Program-made: the position numbers and the translations under genes
Part shown: positions 8,882 through 16,106 of the stretch, piece by piece
How the letters are laid out: each line of letters begins with the position of its first letter
Numbering within the stretch: the first letter of the stretch is position 1
Notes under the pieces: generated by a model
Seen by the model: the letters and a program-made list of their open reading frames with translations, nothing else
The model's database searches: none
Told to the model about the DNA's origin: nothing
From: Candidatus Kuenenia hertensis
Lineage (GTDB): Bacteria; Planctomycetota; Brocadiia; Brocadiales; Brocadiaceae
DNA: 64,000 nt
NCBI GenBank assembly: GCA_021646465.1
Contig: SOET01000013.1
Span: 30,483 to 94,482 of the forward strand
Reading direction: 5' to 3'

Positions 8882-9655
8882 TTATCGTTTCTTTTTGATA
8901 GTAAAAGAGTCAAGCTGTTTTTTGCATTCATCAGGAGACCTGCGGTCAAGCCATTTTCCCGGACTCTCGCCCTTATCCGTCTTGTACATAATAAACAGAT
9001 AGCTAAAGCCACGGAGAAAATAATTGCCCTCAACAGCGGAACTGTGCCAGTGATTTCTCAAGAGTTTCGCGTTGTGGCGGGTTATAGCGATAATATCCAC
9101 CGGAAGGAAATAATCACCGAGGATACTGAATAAATTGAACCCTATGGGCAGAAATGGCTTCCCCTTTTTTGCCGAATCGGAGACCAGAAGAGCCATATAG
9201 CGGCTTGGTTTGAGTATACGATGTATTTCCCGGATTACCCGTTCCATAGCTTCATAATATTCGTTGGAATTTGCTTCTAATTCACCGATACATTTCTCCT
9301 TCCCCGAATAAGCAAGGTGGGTTGAATAGGGCGGGTCAATAAAAACGAAATCGGCGCTTTGTTTTTCCAGGGGGATTTTCCGCGCGTCCGCCAGCTTGAT
9401 CTCCTTGCGTATCGGGTTCAGGTCAAAACCGAATGCTTTACGGTGTAACTCCATTGCGACGTCAATGGTAGTGCCTGCACCGCACATGGGATCGACAATA
9501 ACATCACCTGGCCGTGTGTATCGGTGCAGGAGGTTCCATATAATATAAGAAGGAGTGGCCCCTTTGTAGCTCTGAGCATGTTCCTGTTCGCGAAGATAAT
9601 GCTGGGAAGGAAAATCCCAGAGTGTTAAAGTCTGTAATCGAAGTTTTTTTTTCAT
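8882..9655 (-). CDS. Solitary DNA-methylase-like SAM methyltransferase (N4/N6 or TRM11-like)
   Basis: A 257-residue Rossmann-fold methyltransferase. Motif I (DPMCGAGTT, near residue 57) binds S-adenosylmethionine, and motif IV (DPPYSTHLAY, near residue 107) is the amino-methylase catalytic loop seen in N6-adenine and some N4-cytosine DNA methylases and in TRM11-type tRNA guanine methylases. Motif I comes before motif IV, unlike the beta-class enzyme encoded at 11231-12241. No restriction gene adjoins it, so it is an orphan. The C-terminus (residues 235-257) is Lys/Arg-rich. Substrate (DNA or RNA) is undetermined. Confidence 0.75.
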   Translation of the reverse strand: MKKKLRLQTLTLWDFPSQHYLREQEHAQSYKGATPSYIIWNLLHRYTRPGDVIVDPMCGAGTTIDVAMELHRKAFGFDLNPIRKEIKLADARKIPLEKQSADFVFIDPPYSTHLAYSGKEKCIGELEANSNEYYEAMERVIREIHRILKPSRYMALLVSDSAKKGKPFLPIGFNLFSILGDYFLPVDIIAITRHNAKLLRNHWHSSAVEGNYFLRGFSYLFIMYKTDKGESPGKWLDRRSPDECKKQLDSFTIKKKR

Positions 9656-9689
9656 AATATAAAAAAGGGTAGGATTGTTTTCTCTATAT

Positions 9690-9760
9690 CAAACAGCGAC
9701 GTATATGCGTCTGTTATCGGGGATGCACTAATAAAATCTGTCCTGCTTTAATTATTCCTG
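9690..9760. repeat. Diverged ~65-bp dispersed repeat, copy 1
   Basis: The stretch around GACGTATATGCGTCTGTTAT and GGATGCACTAATAAAATCT resembles 10660-10725 (GGCGTATACGTGTCTGTCAT, GGATGCAGGAATAAAATCT). AACAGCGACG and CGTCTGTT can form a hairpin. In both places the repeat sits just past the 3' end of a small minus-strand gene module. Confidence 0.5.
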
Positions 9761-9762
9761 CA

Positions 9763-9999
9763 TTATAATTCATCTCCGGGAATAGCCTTACGGTTGGGTA
9801 CTTTATCCAATAACTTTTTAAAATCTTTTTTTCTGGCTCTTTTAGCCCGATCTTTTAAATAGTCTTCGGTTAAGATTGCTGATATTTTCTCTGCAACTGC
9901 AGATGATATAAACTGGTTAATTGAAACGCCTTCTTTTCTGGCAACTTCTTTAATATGCCTATGTATTGAGTCAGGTAATCGTAAGCTTAATGTACTCAT
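9763..9999 (-). CDS. Ribbon-helix-helix antitoxin (HicB/Arc-like)
   Basis: A 78-residue protein whose N-terminal half (MSTLSLRLPDSIHRHIKEVA, then GVSINQFISSAVAEKI) is a ribbon-helix-helix DNA-binding domain. This type is common in antitoxins that repress their own operon. The C-terminal half is Lys/Arg/Asp-rich and would wrap the toxin. Its ATG overlaps the TGA of the PIN gene by four bases (ATGA), which shows translational coupling and makes it the second gene of the pair. Identity as antitoxin is inferred from fold and neighbour. Confidence 0.8.
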   Translation of the reverse strand: MSTLSLRLPDSIHRHIKEVARKEGVSINQFISSAVAEKISAILTEDYLKDRAKRARKKDFKKLLDKVPNRKAIPGDEL

Positions 10000-10415
10000 T
10001 TTACTTCCTCCAAAAGTTCTCTTGGAGTTATAGCCCTAACTCCGAATTTATTTACTCCTTTAAAATCATGGGTGTTATGAGTTACTATAATCTTCGTTTC
10101 TGATGCAACTGCTAATTCTAAAATATGATCATCACTTGGATCTGATAAAAAGGGTCTCCATAAAAAATATATTTTGTGATGATTGCTTAATTCACATAAA
10201 TTATCAAGAATTTGTTCGATTTTCTTAAATGACAACTTTAAAATTGATTTATTTCTCTTTAGCACATCTTCGTATTCAAATAGTAGTGCAGTTGAAATGT
10301 TTATCTTTATTCTTTCTTTTTCGATTAATCTAAGAACTTGATAAGAAGCTCCTCGTGATGAATACAATCCAGCATACAATACGTTTGTATCAAGAATTGT
10401 ATTTATTATGCCCAT
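9996..10415 (-). CDS. PIN-domain toxin (putative ribonuclease)
   Basis: VapC-like PIN domains cut RNA using Mg2+ held by acidic residues. This 139-residue protein has the first Asp in NTILDTNVLYAGLY, a Glu in LLFEYEDVL and the second acidic cluster in DPSDDHILELAVAS, followed by IIVTHNTHDF, the standard arrangement. The frame extends to a TTG at 10421, but the ATG at 10415 (protein beginning MGIINTILD) is the better start. The toxin gene precedes its antitoxin, opposite to most VapBC loci but usual for the COG1569 PIN group. Confidence 0.82.
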   Translation of the reverse strand: MGIINTILDTNVLYAGLYSSRGASYQVLRLIEKERIKINISTALLFEYEDVLKRNKSILKLSFKKIEQILDNLCELSNHHKIYFLWRPFLSDPSDDHILELAVASETKIIVTHNTHDFKGVNKFGVRAITPRELLEEVK

Positions 10416-10423
10416 TAGCAAAT

Positions 10424-10441
10424 GATACTGTATATGGTATT
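10424..10441 (-). promoter_or_regulatory. Candidate operator/promoter of the toxin-antitoxin pair
   Basis: GATACTGTATATGGTATT is an imperfect palindrome (ATAC/GTAT half-sites around TATA) just upstream of the PIN start. It overlaps where a minus-strand -10 would lie, with TTGTTG 17 bases further up. This suits autorepression by a ribbon-helix-helix protein; not proven. Confidence 0.3.
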
Positions 10442-10659
10442 ACATATCAACAATTTTTTCCGGATGATAATAGCGCGCAAAACAATCCTGTATAGCAGGC
10501 AAAATAATAAATTTGATAATTTGTATGGGTAGGTGGCGGTTGTGTTTGCTTAGAGAATAATACATTCTGACAATGATTTTATAAGATAGGGATTCGCGTC
10601 TGATTTACATGGCTGTTTGCGCTCGACCATTTGTACTTGTGTGGTTTTCTCACGATACC
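10442..10659. other. Gap between toxin-antitoxin pair and DUF2283 module
   Basis: No ORF with coding character. AT-rich, apart from the diverged repeat that begins at about 10655. Confidence 0.4.
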
Positions 10660-10726
10660 GGCGTATACGTGTCTGTCATCAAGGATGCAGGAATAAAATC
10701 TTCCCCGCCACGATTATTATTTCAAG
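10655..10726. repeat. Diverged ~65-bp dispersed repeat, copy 2
   Basis: Resembles 9690-9760. It lies over and just past the 3' end of the DUF2283 gene. A shorter related piece (TGGTTTTC..GATACCGG) recurs at 13440-13462, after the WbqC remnant. Confidence 0.5.
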
Positions 10727-10958
10727 GCAGGGTCAGTTCTGATTTTTCTCCGGTTGCCTTGTTAATAATAAAAAGCCTGCCAGCATCTTCCTTTTTTAAT
10801 TGTTCGTTGGCGTTAAGCAATTCTATCCCATAAATGGTACCGTCGGGAGCGATATCGATGTTGATTTCCTCACCTACCTTTATTGTCTCCACTTCAGATG
10901 TTTTTTCATGTAGTCTTATATACGCTATATTGTATCTTGGATCGTAGGTTAGCCTCAA
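10722..10958 (-). CDS. DUF2283 domain protein
   Basis: A 78-residue protein matching the DUF2283 pattern: MRLTYDPRYNIAYIRL, then EEINIDIAPDGTIYGIELLNA. These are small beta-rich proteins often found in two-gene modules with a small partner and suspected of toxin-antitoxin roles, but their function is not known. It starts on TTG (10956-10958) inside the 3' part of the upstream, frameshifted gene, so the two overlap and were probably co-translated. No ATG is available near the conserved start. Confidence 0.75.
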   Translation of the reverse strand: MRLTYDPRYNIAYIRLHEKTSEVETIKVGEEINIDIAPDGTIYGIELLNANEQLKKEDAGRLFIINKATGEKSELTLP

Positions 10959-11140
10959 TTTCTTCCTCGCAAAATGTCATCAAAATGGAAGTTTCTTCTA
11001 AAACCCATCCTGCCAAACTTTGCCGGGAAAGCCTTTCCCAAGTTTCATTGTCAACGGCAAGGTCTATTATAACTTCACCATAATGTGCAATTTGTTCCTT
11101 CGCATCCTTGCGTATTTACGAATGTTACAAGAAAGGTCAT
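10906..11140 (-). pseudogene. Small gene with a one-base frameshift, partner of DUF2283
   Basis: GGAGG lies 7 bases upstream of an ATG at 11138-11140. The first codons read MTFLVTFVNT; then, near 11110-11120, the sensible frame changes by one base and continues as RKDAKEQIAHYGEVIIDLAV and beyond to a TGA at 10906-10908, overlapping DUF2283. The un-shifted frame stops after 21 codons. The reconstructed product would be about 78 residues with a hydrophilic helical C-terminal half. I do not recognise the family. It could be a true pseudogene, a programmed frameshift or an assembly error. Confidence 0.55.
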
Positions 11141-11157
11141 TTTTACCTCCTATAAGT

Positions 11158-11228
11158 AGATAACGATAAGCTCACCGGCGGCAATGGAGCGCAGCGGAAT
11201 TGCCGTCCGGTGGAGCGCCTTGTTGGGC
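11158..11228 (-). other. attC-like integron recombination site at the 3' end of the R-M pair
   Basis: Read on the minus strand it begins GCCCAAC (RYYYAAC box, 11228-11222) and ends GTTATCT (11164-11158, a degenerate GTTRRRY). Between them are an unpaired spacer on each side (11165-11169 and 11217-11221) and a stem in three blocks: 170-172/214-216, 173-178/207-212 and 179-185/199-205 (last three digits). Two extrahelical bases, T11206 and G11213, sit on the plus strand, and a 13-base apical loop lies at 11186-11198. This is the architecture of an integron attC site. The extrahelical bases mark the plus strand as the bottom strand, as expected for a cassette reading leftwards. Confidence 0.7.
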
Positions 11229-11230
11229 GG

Positions 11231-12241
11231 TTACTCCGTGCCGTATGATGCTTCTAACTCCCTGATCATTAAATCCATCTGCACAGGTTCCTTAGTATAT
11301 GTATTGATTGATTCTGTAACCTTTTTTGCGATAGCTACTGATTTTTCCTCTTTCTCAATTCCAATATATTGTCTTCCTTCACTAATGGCTGCCATCGCAG
11401 TTGTTCCACTCCCCATAAAACAATCAAGAACAACCTCACCCGGTTCAGTAAAAAGCTTTATCGCTCTTCTCGGAAGTTCAACAGGAAATTTAGAATCGTG
11501 ATCTGCATTGCTACGAACAGATGGTATTTCCCATACACCTCTTGAACCCCAATTTACCCATTCTTCCTTTGTCAATCTTGAACGGTCAACCTTAGTAATT
11601 CCCGGCTTCCAAAAAATATACAGATATTCAGACTCGTCTACAGAACGATAGGATATAGTGTGCCACCGTGAATTTTCCCATGCTGCATCTTTTACCCATA
11701 TCCTACGATCATACAAGTAGAATCCAGCGGATAAAGCTGCCTCTTCTATTAACCCTCCAACTAAGAAAACCCTGGTTTGCGATTGGTATTTTCCACCTCT
11801 GATGTTATTTCCATTAAGCCTTCTATCGATAGTTTGTTCACTACATCCGAAGTGCTCTGCGAGTTTGTATCTGTTCCAGTCAGGATGTTTTTTCCTGACT
11901 GCCAATATATTTTCTTTGGAAAGCGAAATTTTTCTTCGGGAGATGTTTTCGGCCATGATTTTTGGCATACCTTCATCCCTAAAGCATAAAATATCAGCAA
12001 TATTGATCGCCAAAAATCCACCAGGCTTGATAATTGGAAAGTGCAAAGCAATAACATCTCTTAATAGGTTTTTCCAATCATCAAATGACAAATCTTTTTC
12101 ATATTCTTTGCCAACGAAATAAGGCGGAGACCATACACTTAAAGCAATTGAATTTTTCTCAATTCTATTTAATAGATTTCTGGAGTCTCCATGGTAAATT
12201 TCGTTCGGAGTTAGCGGATTAAACATCTTTATGACTGCCAT
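11231..12241 (-). CDS. Beta-class DNA methyltransferase, probable N4-cytosine, of an SfiI-like R-M system
   Basis: Protects host DNA from the nuclease encoded just upstream. The catalytic SPPYF (motif IV, near residue 34) comes before the SAM-binding DCFMGSGTT (motif I, near residue 283), the beta-class order; SPPY is typical of N4-cytosine methylases. Between them, a predicted helix-turn-helix (YKLAEHFGCSEQTIDRRL) sits in or beside the target-recognition region. ATG 12241 has AAAGGAG 11 bases upstream and is preferred to the GTG at 12253; it overlaps the nuclease stop by 13 bases. The TAA at 11231-11233 lies two bases from the attC-like site, as in an integron cassette. Confidence 0.82.
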   Translation of the reverse strand: MAVIKMFNPLTPNEIYHGDSRNLLNRIEKNSIALSVWSPPYFVGKEYEKDLSFDDWKNLLRDVIALHFPIIKPGGFLAINIADILCFRDEGMPKIMAENISRRKISLSKENILAVRKKHPDWNRYKLAEHFGCSEQTIDRRLNGNNIRGGKYQSQTRVFLVGGLIEEAALSAGFYLYDRRIWVKDAAWENSRWHTISYRSVDESEYLYIFWKPGITKVDRSRLTKEEWVNWGSRGVWEIPSVRSNADHDSKFPVELPRRAIKLFTEPGEVVLDCFMGSGTTAMAAISEGRQYIGIEKEEKSVAIAKKVTESINTYTKEPVQMDLMIRELEASYGTE

Positions 12242-12948
12242 ACGCCTATACACTCCTTTCTATCATGATCATAGGTTAATGTTTGGATACGCCAGCTTGC
12301 TTTTTCTTTTAACCTGCTAAAACTAACCCTTACCCTGAAGTCTTCGCCCAATGTCGGAGCATTTCTACCAGCCAGCCAAATTCCATCATCTGCACTTGGA
12401 TTATACCTGTCTTGTAACTTCCCATTAGGAATTGCAGCTATAGTGACTTCACGCAAATTATGAATACCGGTATCGTCATCATCGTACATAAAATGTATAA
12501 GGCATGTTGTCGTTAAATAATTTTTCCCTCCATATTCGGATATTTCTGGGAGAAATCCTTTTTCATTTACCTCTGCACCCGATCGCCTTTGCCTTACCCA
12601 CAATGATGTCTGGGACATTTGAATTGTAGCGGAGCGATTTTCTTTCTCGGCTTTTGAATCAATGAACAAGGCTTGTCTGACAGTTTCATCAGGAAGTATC
12701 ACATACCTTGCTTTCTTGTAATCTACTGTGCCATACACTCTTTGTTGAACATTAAATCCCGAAAGCCTATCAAGCAGTTCTCTTGTGATATCTTCCGCAA
12801 TATCTTTAACACTATCTGGTGATTTAAGAAATATTTCATGGGCCTCCATTCCAAAATCAAGGACTGCTTGAAATATCCAGCGCAAAGTCAGTTTTTCAAT
12901 TCGCTCTATCTCATCCAATGATAAGATATCAGGGTCTTTTTCAGTCAT
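12229..12948 (-). CDS. SfiI-family type II restriction endonuclease
   Basis: A 239-residue protein that I recognise as resembling the SfiI group (enzymes cutting an interrupted GGCC-N5-GGCC-type site). Supporting blocks are FNVQQRVYGTVDYKKARY, the PD-(D/E)xK-like LFIDSKAEKE (around residues 113-122) and ATIQMSQTSLWVRQRR. A conserved-looking C-terminal half contains GKLQDRYNPSADDGIWLAG. The ATG has AAAGGA upstream. It is the first gene of a tightly overlapping pair with the N4-cytosine-type methylase, which fits a type II system. The recognition sequence is an inference from family resemblance only. Confidence 0.7.
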   Translation of the reverse strand: MTEKDPDILSLDEIERIEKLTLRWIFQAVLDFGMEAHEIFLKSPDSVKDIAEDITRELLDRLSGFNVQQRVYGTVDYKKARYVILPDETVRQALFIDSKAEKENRSATIQMSQTSLWVRQRRSGAEVNEKGFLPEISEYGGKNYLTTTCLIHFMYDDDDTGIHNLREVTIAAIPNGKLQDRYNPSADDGIWLAGRNAPTLGEDFRVRVSFSRLKEKASWRIQTLTYDHDRKECIGVWQS

Positions 12949-12963
12949 ATTTATCCTTTAGTT

Positions 12964-12996
12964 CGTTCTTTCCGCCGAACTTTATATTAGACGTCC
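12964..12996 (-). other. Possible remnant of a second recombination site upstream of the R-M pair
   Basis: On the minus strand the text GACGTCTAATATAAAGTTCGGC, then a GTTC/GAAC hairpin, recalls the start of attC sites (RYYYAAC-like GTCTAAT). It is incomplete and could be chance. Confidence 0.2.
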
Positions 12997-13178
12997 CAAA
13001 TATCATTTATTTTACGGCAATTGTGAAATATATTTCTATTTGTATACCTTACCGCTAAGTGCTGGCATCATAATAGATAACTCCAAAAACATAATCAAGC
13101 TTATTTTCTTGTTATGTATTGTATTTGCAGCATAATACGACAACATTTCCCTTGTGATTTTACAATAATTTATGTAAT
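12997..13178. other. Non-coding gap left of the MITE-like element
   Basis: Very AT-rich; no ORF of coding character seen. Confidence 0.4.
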
Positions 13179-13311
13179 TATTCAGCGAAATAATCATCGC
13201 CTGAATCCCCCTTAAAAAAGGGGGACTCAGGGGGTTGTAATAAAACATTAAATTTAAGACAACCCCCTAACCCCCTTTAATAAAGGGGAATATGGTAAAT
13301 TTCGCTGAATA
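13179..13311. repeat. 133-bp MITE-like inverted-repeat element
   Basis: The ends are perfect 13-bp inverted repeats: TATTCAGCGAAAT (13179-13191) and its complement (13299-13311). Inside are two CCCCC(T)..AGGGG hairpins, and AGGGGGTTGT/ACAACCCCCT mirror each other around an AT-rich centre. There is no coding capacity. C/G-homopolymer hairpin elements like this are widespread non-autonomous repeats. Confidence 0.7.
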
Positions 13312-13356
13312 GTTACTAATTTATGGGTATATAAAGGATATCTATTACGATAAAAA

Positions 13357-13425
13357 ATGAAAATTGCAGTGATGCAGCCGCATTTTTTCCCTTACCTGGG
13401 ATATTGCCAGTTTGTGTGTACCTGA
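13357..13425 (+). pseudogene. Truncated WbqC-like gene remnant (first 22 codons)
   Basis: ATG 13357 opens a frame beginning MKIAVMQPHFFPYLGYCQFV, almost the exact N-terminus of WbqC-like proteins found in polysaccharide and glycan clusters. It then hits TGA at 13423. Nothing of the remaining ~200 residues follows; instead comes a piece of the dispersed repeat also seen near 10650. It lies at the edge of the glycosylation genes. Confidence 0.65.
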
Positions 13426-13497
13426 CCATTATCCTTGCGTGGTTTTCATATGATACCGGAATAGACAGGATTGTTTTCTGGAATTTTTTGTAGTTAT

Positions 13498-15177
13498 TCA
13501 AATTAATGGGAGTATTTTTTCTTTAATTTTTTCTATGGGAATAGAAAAATTTTCATGAAGCGGATGCCAGTGTGAACCAGGCTTGCCAGGACCAGAAATC
13601 AATATCAACTCACTCTCGGAAATCTGAGCCATCAAACCATTCAAATGCAAATCAAACATACTTCCTTCTTTCAACAGGATGATAATTTTACTTCCTTCCT
13701 TACAAAAAACCATATTTGTAAGCGCCGATCCTGCAGGGCCAATAACGACATCGGCAGTATTGAAATAGCCAATGGTTTCCTCAATGCATAATTTTTCAGG
13801 ATAAAGAATTTCAAATCCATTTTTTACGAGAAAATCACATATTTCTTTTTCATTGAGCAATTTTCTTAAAGAATTTTTTTGTCGACTTAAATAAATGCGT
13901 ACTCCTGCTTTTTTGCCTTCCTGTTTAAGCTTTCCATGTATCAAAAGATTATTTCGGATATATCGTAACGACTGAGGCGTTATTCGTTCTCCAAATGTTT
14001 GTTTTTCTATAGGTGTATTGGGTAAATAATCATAAGGGCAAAAACCGAATTTCGGAGCAACTAATAATTTATCAAAGATAATAGAACTATTTGGAGGGAT
14101 AGTACGGATTTCATGTTGATTGTGGGTCAGTAACTCCAGGGCATGGATAAAATCTTTTGGTAATTCATCAATGTAAATCGGATATTCTTTAAAATTTGGG
14201 TACTGTTCAAACATCTGAATTTTAGGTAAATACTCTTCGAACCAATGACCATATACATTACTTGGCACTCCGGATAACATTATTCCGCACTTAGCATGAG
14301 TTGTTTGAAATCCAGTATAATCGCATAGTATTTTTTGCTGATCATTATATTTAATTACAAGGGAATCTGCCCTCAAACTGACCCTTGAGCTGCGTGGGTC
14401 CACAGCAAGATCATACAGTGCGGCACGGTCTTCAGCTATAACAAAGTTGCATCGGGAAAAGATTCTTGCATTGCGGATTTCAGCAACATATAACTCGTTT
14501 GCCAGAAATGTCTTTTTATCGTATAGACCTGGCGTATCACAATCAAATGGTATTTTAGGGACGACAATCTCCTCTTGTTCTTTGACCAATTGATAGTGGT
14601 TTGAAGATTGTCTACACCATTCTTTAGCACTACATAGCGGATATATTTGAATTTGCGAATCGTTTGCTTTTGCAGTAGCTGTTAGGTAGTGGGCCTTTGC
14701 GTCTTCATATTCTTTTTTGGAAAACAGTACTTTTCCATATTCAAAATGAGCTTTTTTTGAATCGGGACTGATTTGTAATAATTCCTGGAGTACCATCTCG
14801 GCAGCATCCTGATTTTCGAATGATTGAAATTTAGAAGCCAGCCGGAATAGTGTTTCTACTTTTCCCTGGTGTTTATGATGTCGTAAAGCTTCGCCTGATT
14901 TTCCCTGAACTTTATAGAGTTCAGCCAAATTGTTCCACACATTGATATCATTGTCATTGAGTGAAATCGAATGAACGAATAGCTTTAAAGCCTCTTGTAT
15001 TCTTCCTTTCTTCATAACAATAATGCCGAGATTATTCAAGGCATCCGGTTTGTTCGGAACGACCTGGAGTATTTTTCTTAAGAGGGTCTCTGCCTGATCA
15101 AGTTGTCCATGTTGATAATTATGGATGGCCAGCTTCATTGCTTCTTCAATAGATAATTCTTTTTCTTCAATGCTCAT
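13498..15177 (-). CDS. TPR - glycosyltransferase family 61 fusion protein
   Basis: A 559-residue protein. Residues 5-190 hold tetratricopeptide repeats (for example DALNNLGIIVMKKGRIQEAL, then NDINVWNNLAELYK), likely a binding surface. The rest is a GT61 (DUF563-like) glycosyltransferase domain: GVRIYLSRQKNSLR, ETIGYFNTADVVIGPAGSAL and NMVFCKEGSKIIIL are characteristic, the last two forming the nucleotide-sugar site. TPR-GT61 proteins decorate surface polysaccharide or proteins. It is downstream of the acyltransferase on the same strand with a 96-base gap. Donor and acceptor sugars are unknown. Confidence 0.85.
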   Translation of the reverse strand: MSIEEKELSIEEAMKLAIHNYQHGQLDQAETLLRKILQVVPNKPDALNNLGIIVMKKGRIQEALKLFVHSISLNDNDINVWNNLAELYKVQGKSGEALRHHKHQGKVETLFRLASKFQSFENQDAAEMVLQELLQISPDSKKAHFEYGKVLFSKKEYEDAKAHYLTATAKANDSQIQIYPLCSAKEWCRQSSNHYQLVKEQEEIVVPKIPFDCDTPGLYDKKTFLANELYVAEIRNARIFSRCNFVIAEDRAALYDLAVDPRSSRVSLRADSLVIKYNDQQKILCDYTGFQTTHAKCGIMLSGVPSNVYGHWFEEYLPKIQMFEQYPNFKEYPIYIDELPKDFIHALELLTHNQHEIRTIPPNSSIIFDKLLVAPKFGFCPYDYLPNTPIEKQTFGERITPQSLRYIRNNLLIHGKLKQEGKKAGVRIYLSRQKNSLRKLLNEKEICDFLVKNGFEILYPEKLCIEETIGYFNTADVVIGPAGSALTNMVFCKEGSKIIILLKEGSMFDLHLNGLMAQISESELILISGPGKPGSHWHPLHENFSIPIEKIKEKILPLI

Positions 15178-15273
15178 GATTATATTTTTCCTTTAAACAA
15201 GTGAATAGCGAAAAATGCCAGAAAAGTAAGTAAGTCATACAAAAAGATGCAAAAACAGAAAATAGTTTTTATT

Positions 15274-15948
15274 TTATTGTTTTAATTCGTCCATTAGTTG
15301 TTTCTCAAGCTCCAGAAGCTTTTTTGAGCGGTTTTTTAGTTTTCTTGCCGGACATCCAAAATAAATTCCCCATGGCGCTAAATTTTTATTTACTAATGAA
15401 AGCGCCCCAACAGCGGAACCTTCTCCAATGGCGATATTGGGTAAAATTACACTTCCAGCCCCAATGATTACATGACGTTCAAGGCAAACTGTGCCCCGGT
15501 TTATCTTTGTGTAATTCCTGGGAATAGTCGGATTGGTAAGATGATTTCCTGAATAATCGTCAGCACGACTATATATCTGAACACCATGTGATAATCCGCT
15601 GAAATCGTTCATGATTATTCCTTCTCCACCGGTTAAAATGCAATAGCCTCCTATATGAACAAAAGAACCAATAGTGACATATCCATTTCCTAATGCTATA
15701 ATTGAAGAAAATCCATCAATACGTACGTTGTCTCCAATAGAAATATTATTTGCACCAATAATTGTGCAATTCTTTGCAATTTTTACGTTTTTTCCTAACT
15801 TTCTAAATCCTTCATCCTTCAAATCATCTTCGCAATAGTATCCCGGATCAAATTTTTTGCCCAAGGGAATCTCCTTTTTTAAAATAAATATTGAGCCTAA
15901 TCGTTTCTTATTACTTGCTTTATGTTTTATTTTCAATAAAATATGCAT
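15274..15948 (-). CDS. Left-handed beta-helix (hexapeptide) acyltransferase
   Basis: A 224-residue O- or N-acyltransferase of the hexapeptide-repeat class, which transfers acetyl or a similar group from acyl-CoA to a sugar. Repeats such as ITIGANNISIGDN, VIIGAGSVILPN and IAIGEGSAVGALS build the beta-helix, and the end WGIYFGCPARKLKNR is the usual cap that binds CoA. The frame extends to a TTG at 15954, but ATG 15948 is preferred. It is divergent from the DegT aminotransferase across 158 bases, so the shared gap probably holds promoters for both. Probably acylates a sugar of the surface glycan. Confidence 0.82.
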   Translation of the reverse strand: MHILLKIKHKASNKKRLGSIFILKKEIPLGKKFDPGYYCEDDLKDEGFRKLGKNVKIAKNCTIIGANNISIGDNVRIDGFSSIIALGNGYVTIGSFVHIGGYCILTGGEGIIMNDFSGLSHGVQIYSRADDYSGNHLTNPTIPRNYTKINRGTVCLERHVIIGAGSVILPNIAIGEGSAVGALSLVNKNLAPWGIYFGCPARKLKNRSKKLLELEKQLMDELKQ

Positions 15949-16106
15949 TGTCAATCAATTACCGAATTATGAAAAAATGAAATTCTTTTTCCAGATGTAT
16001 AGCATAATTATATACTAAGTTATTTTAAAATGGTAATTTTGTCTACATTTAGTAAAACATGAAAATAAACAAACATTCAAAATTTTTCTGTAGAATATAT
16101 TGAAAA

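Noticed and set aside
13179..13311. CRISPR-like or rho-terminator reading of the C/G-run hairpins
   Set aside because: Only two mirrored units with terminal inverted repeats; no regular spacer array and no adjoining T-run.
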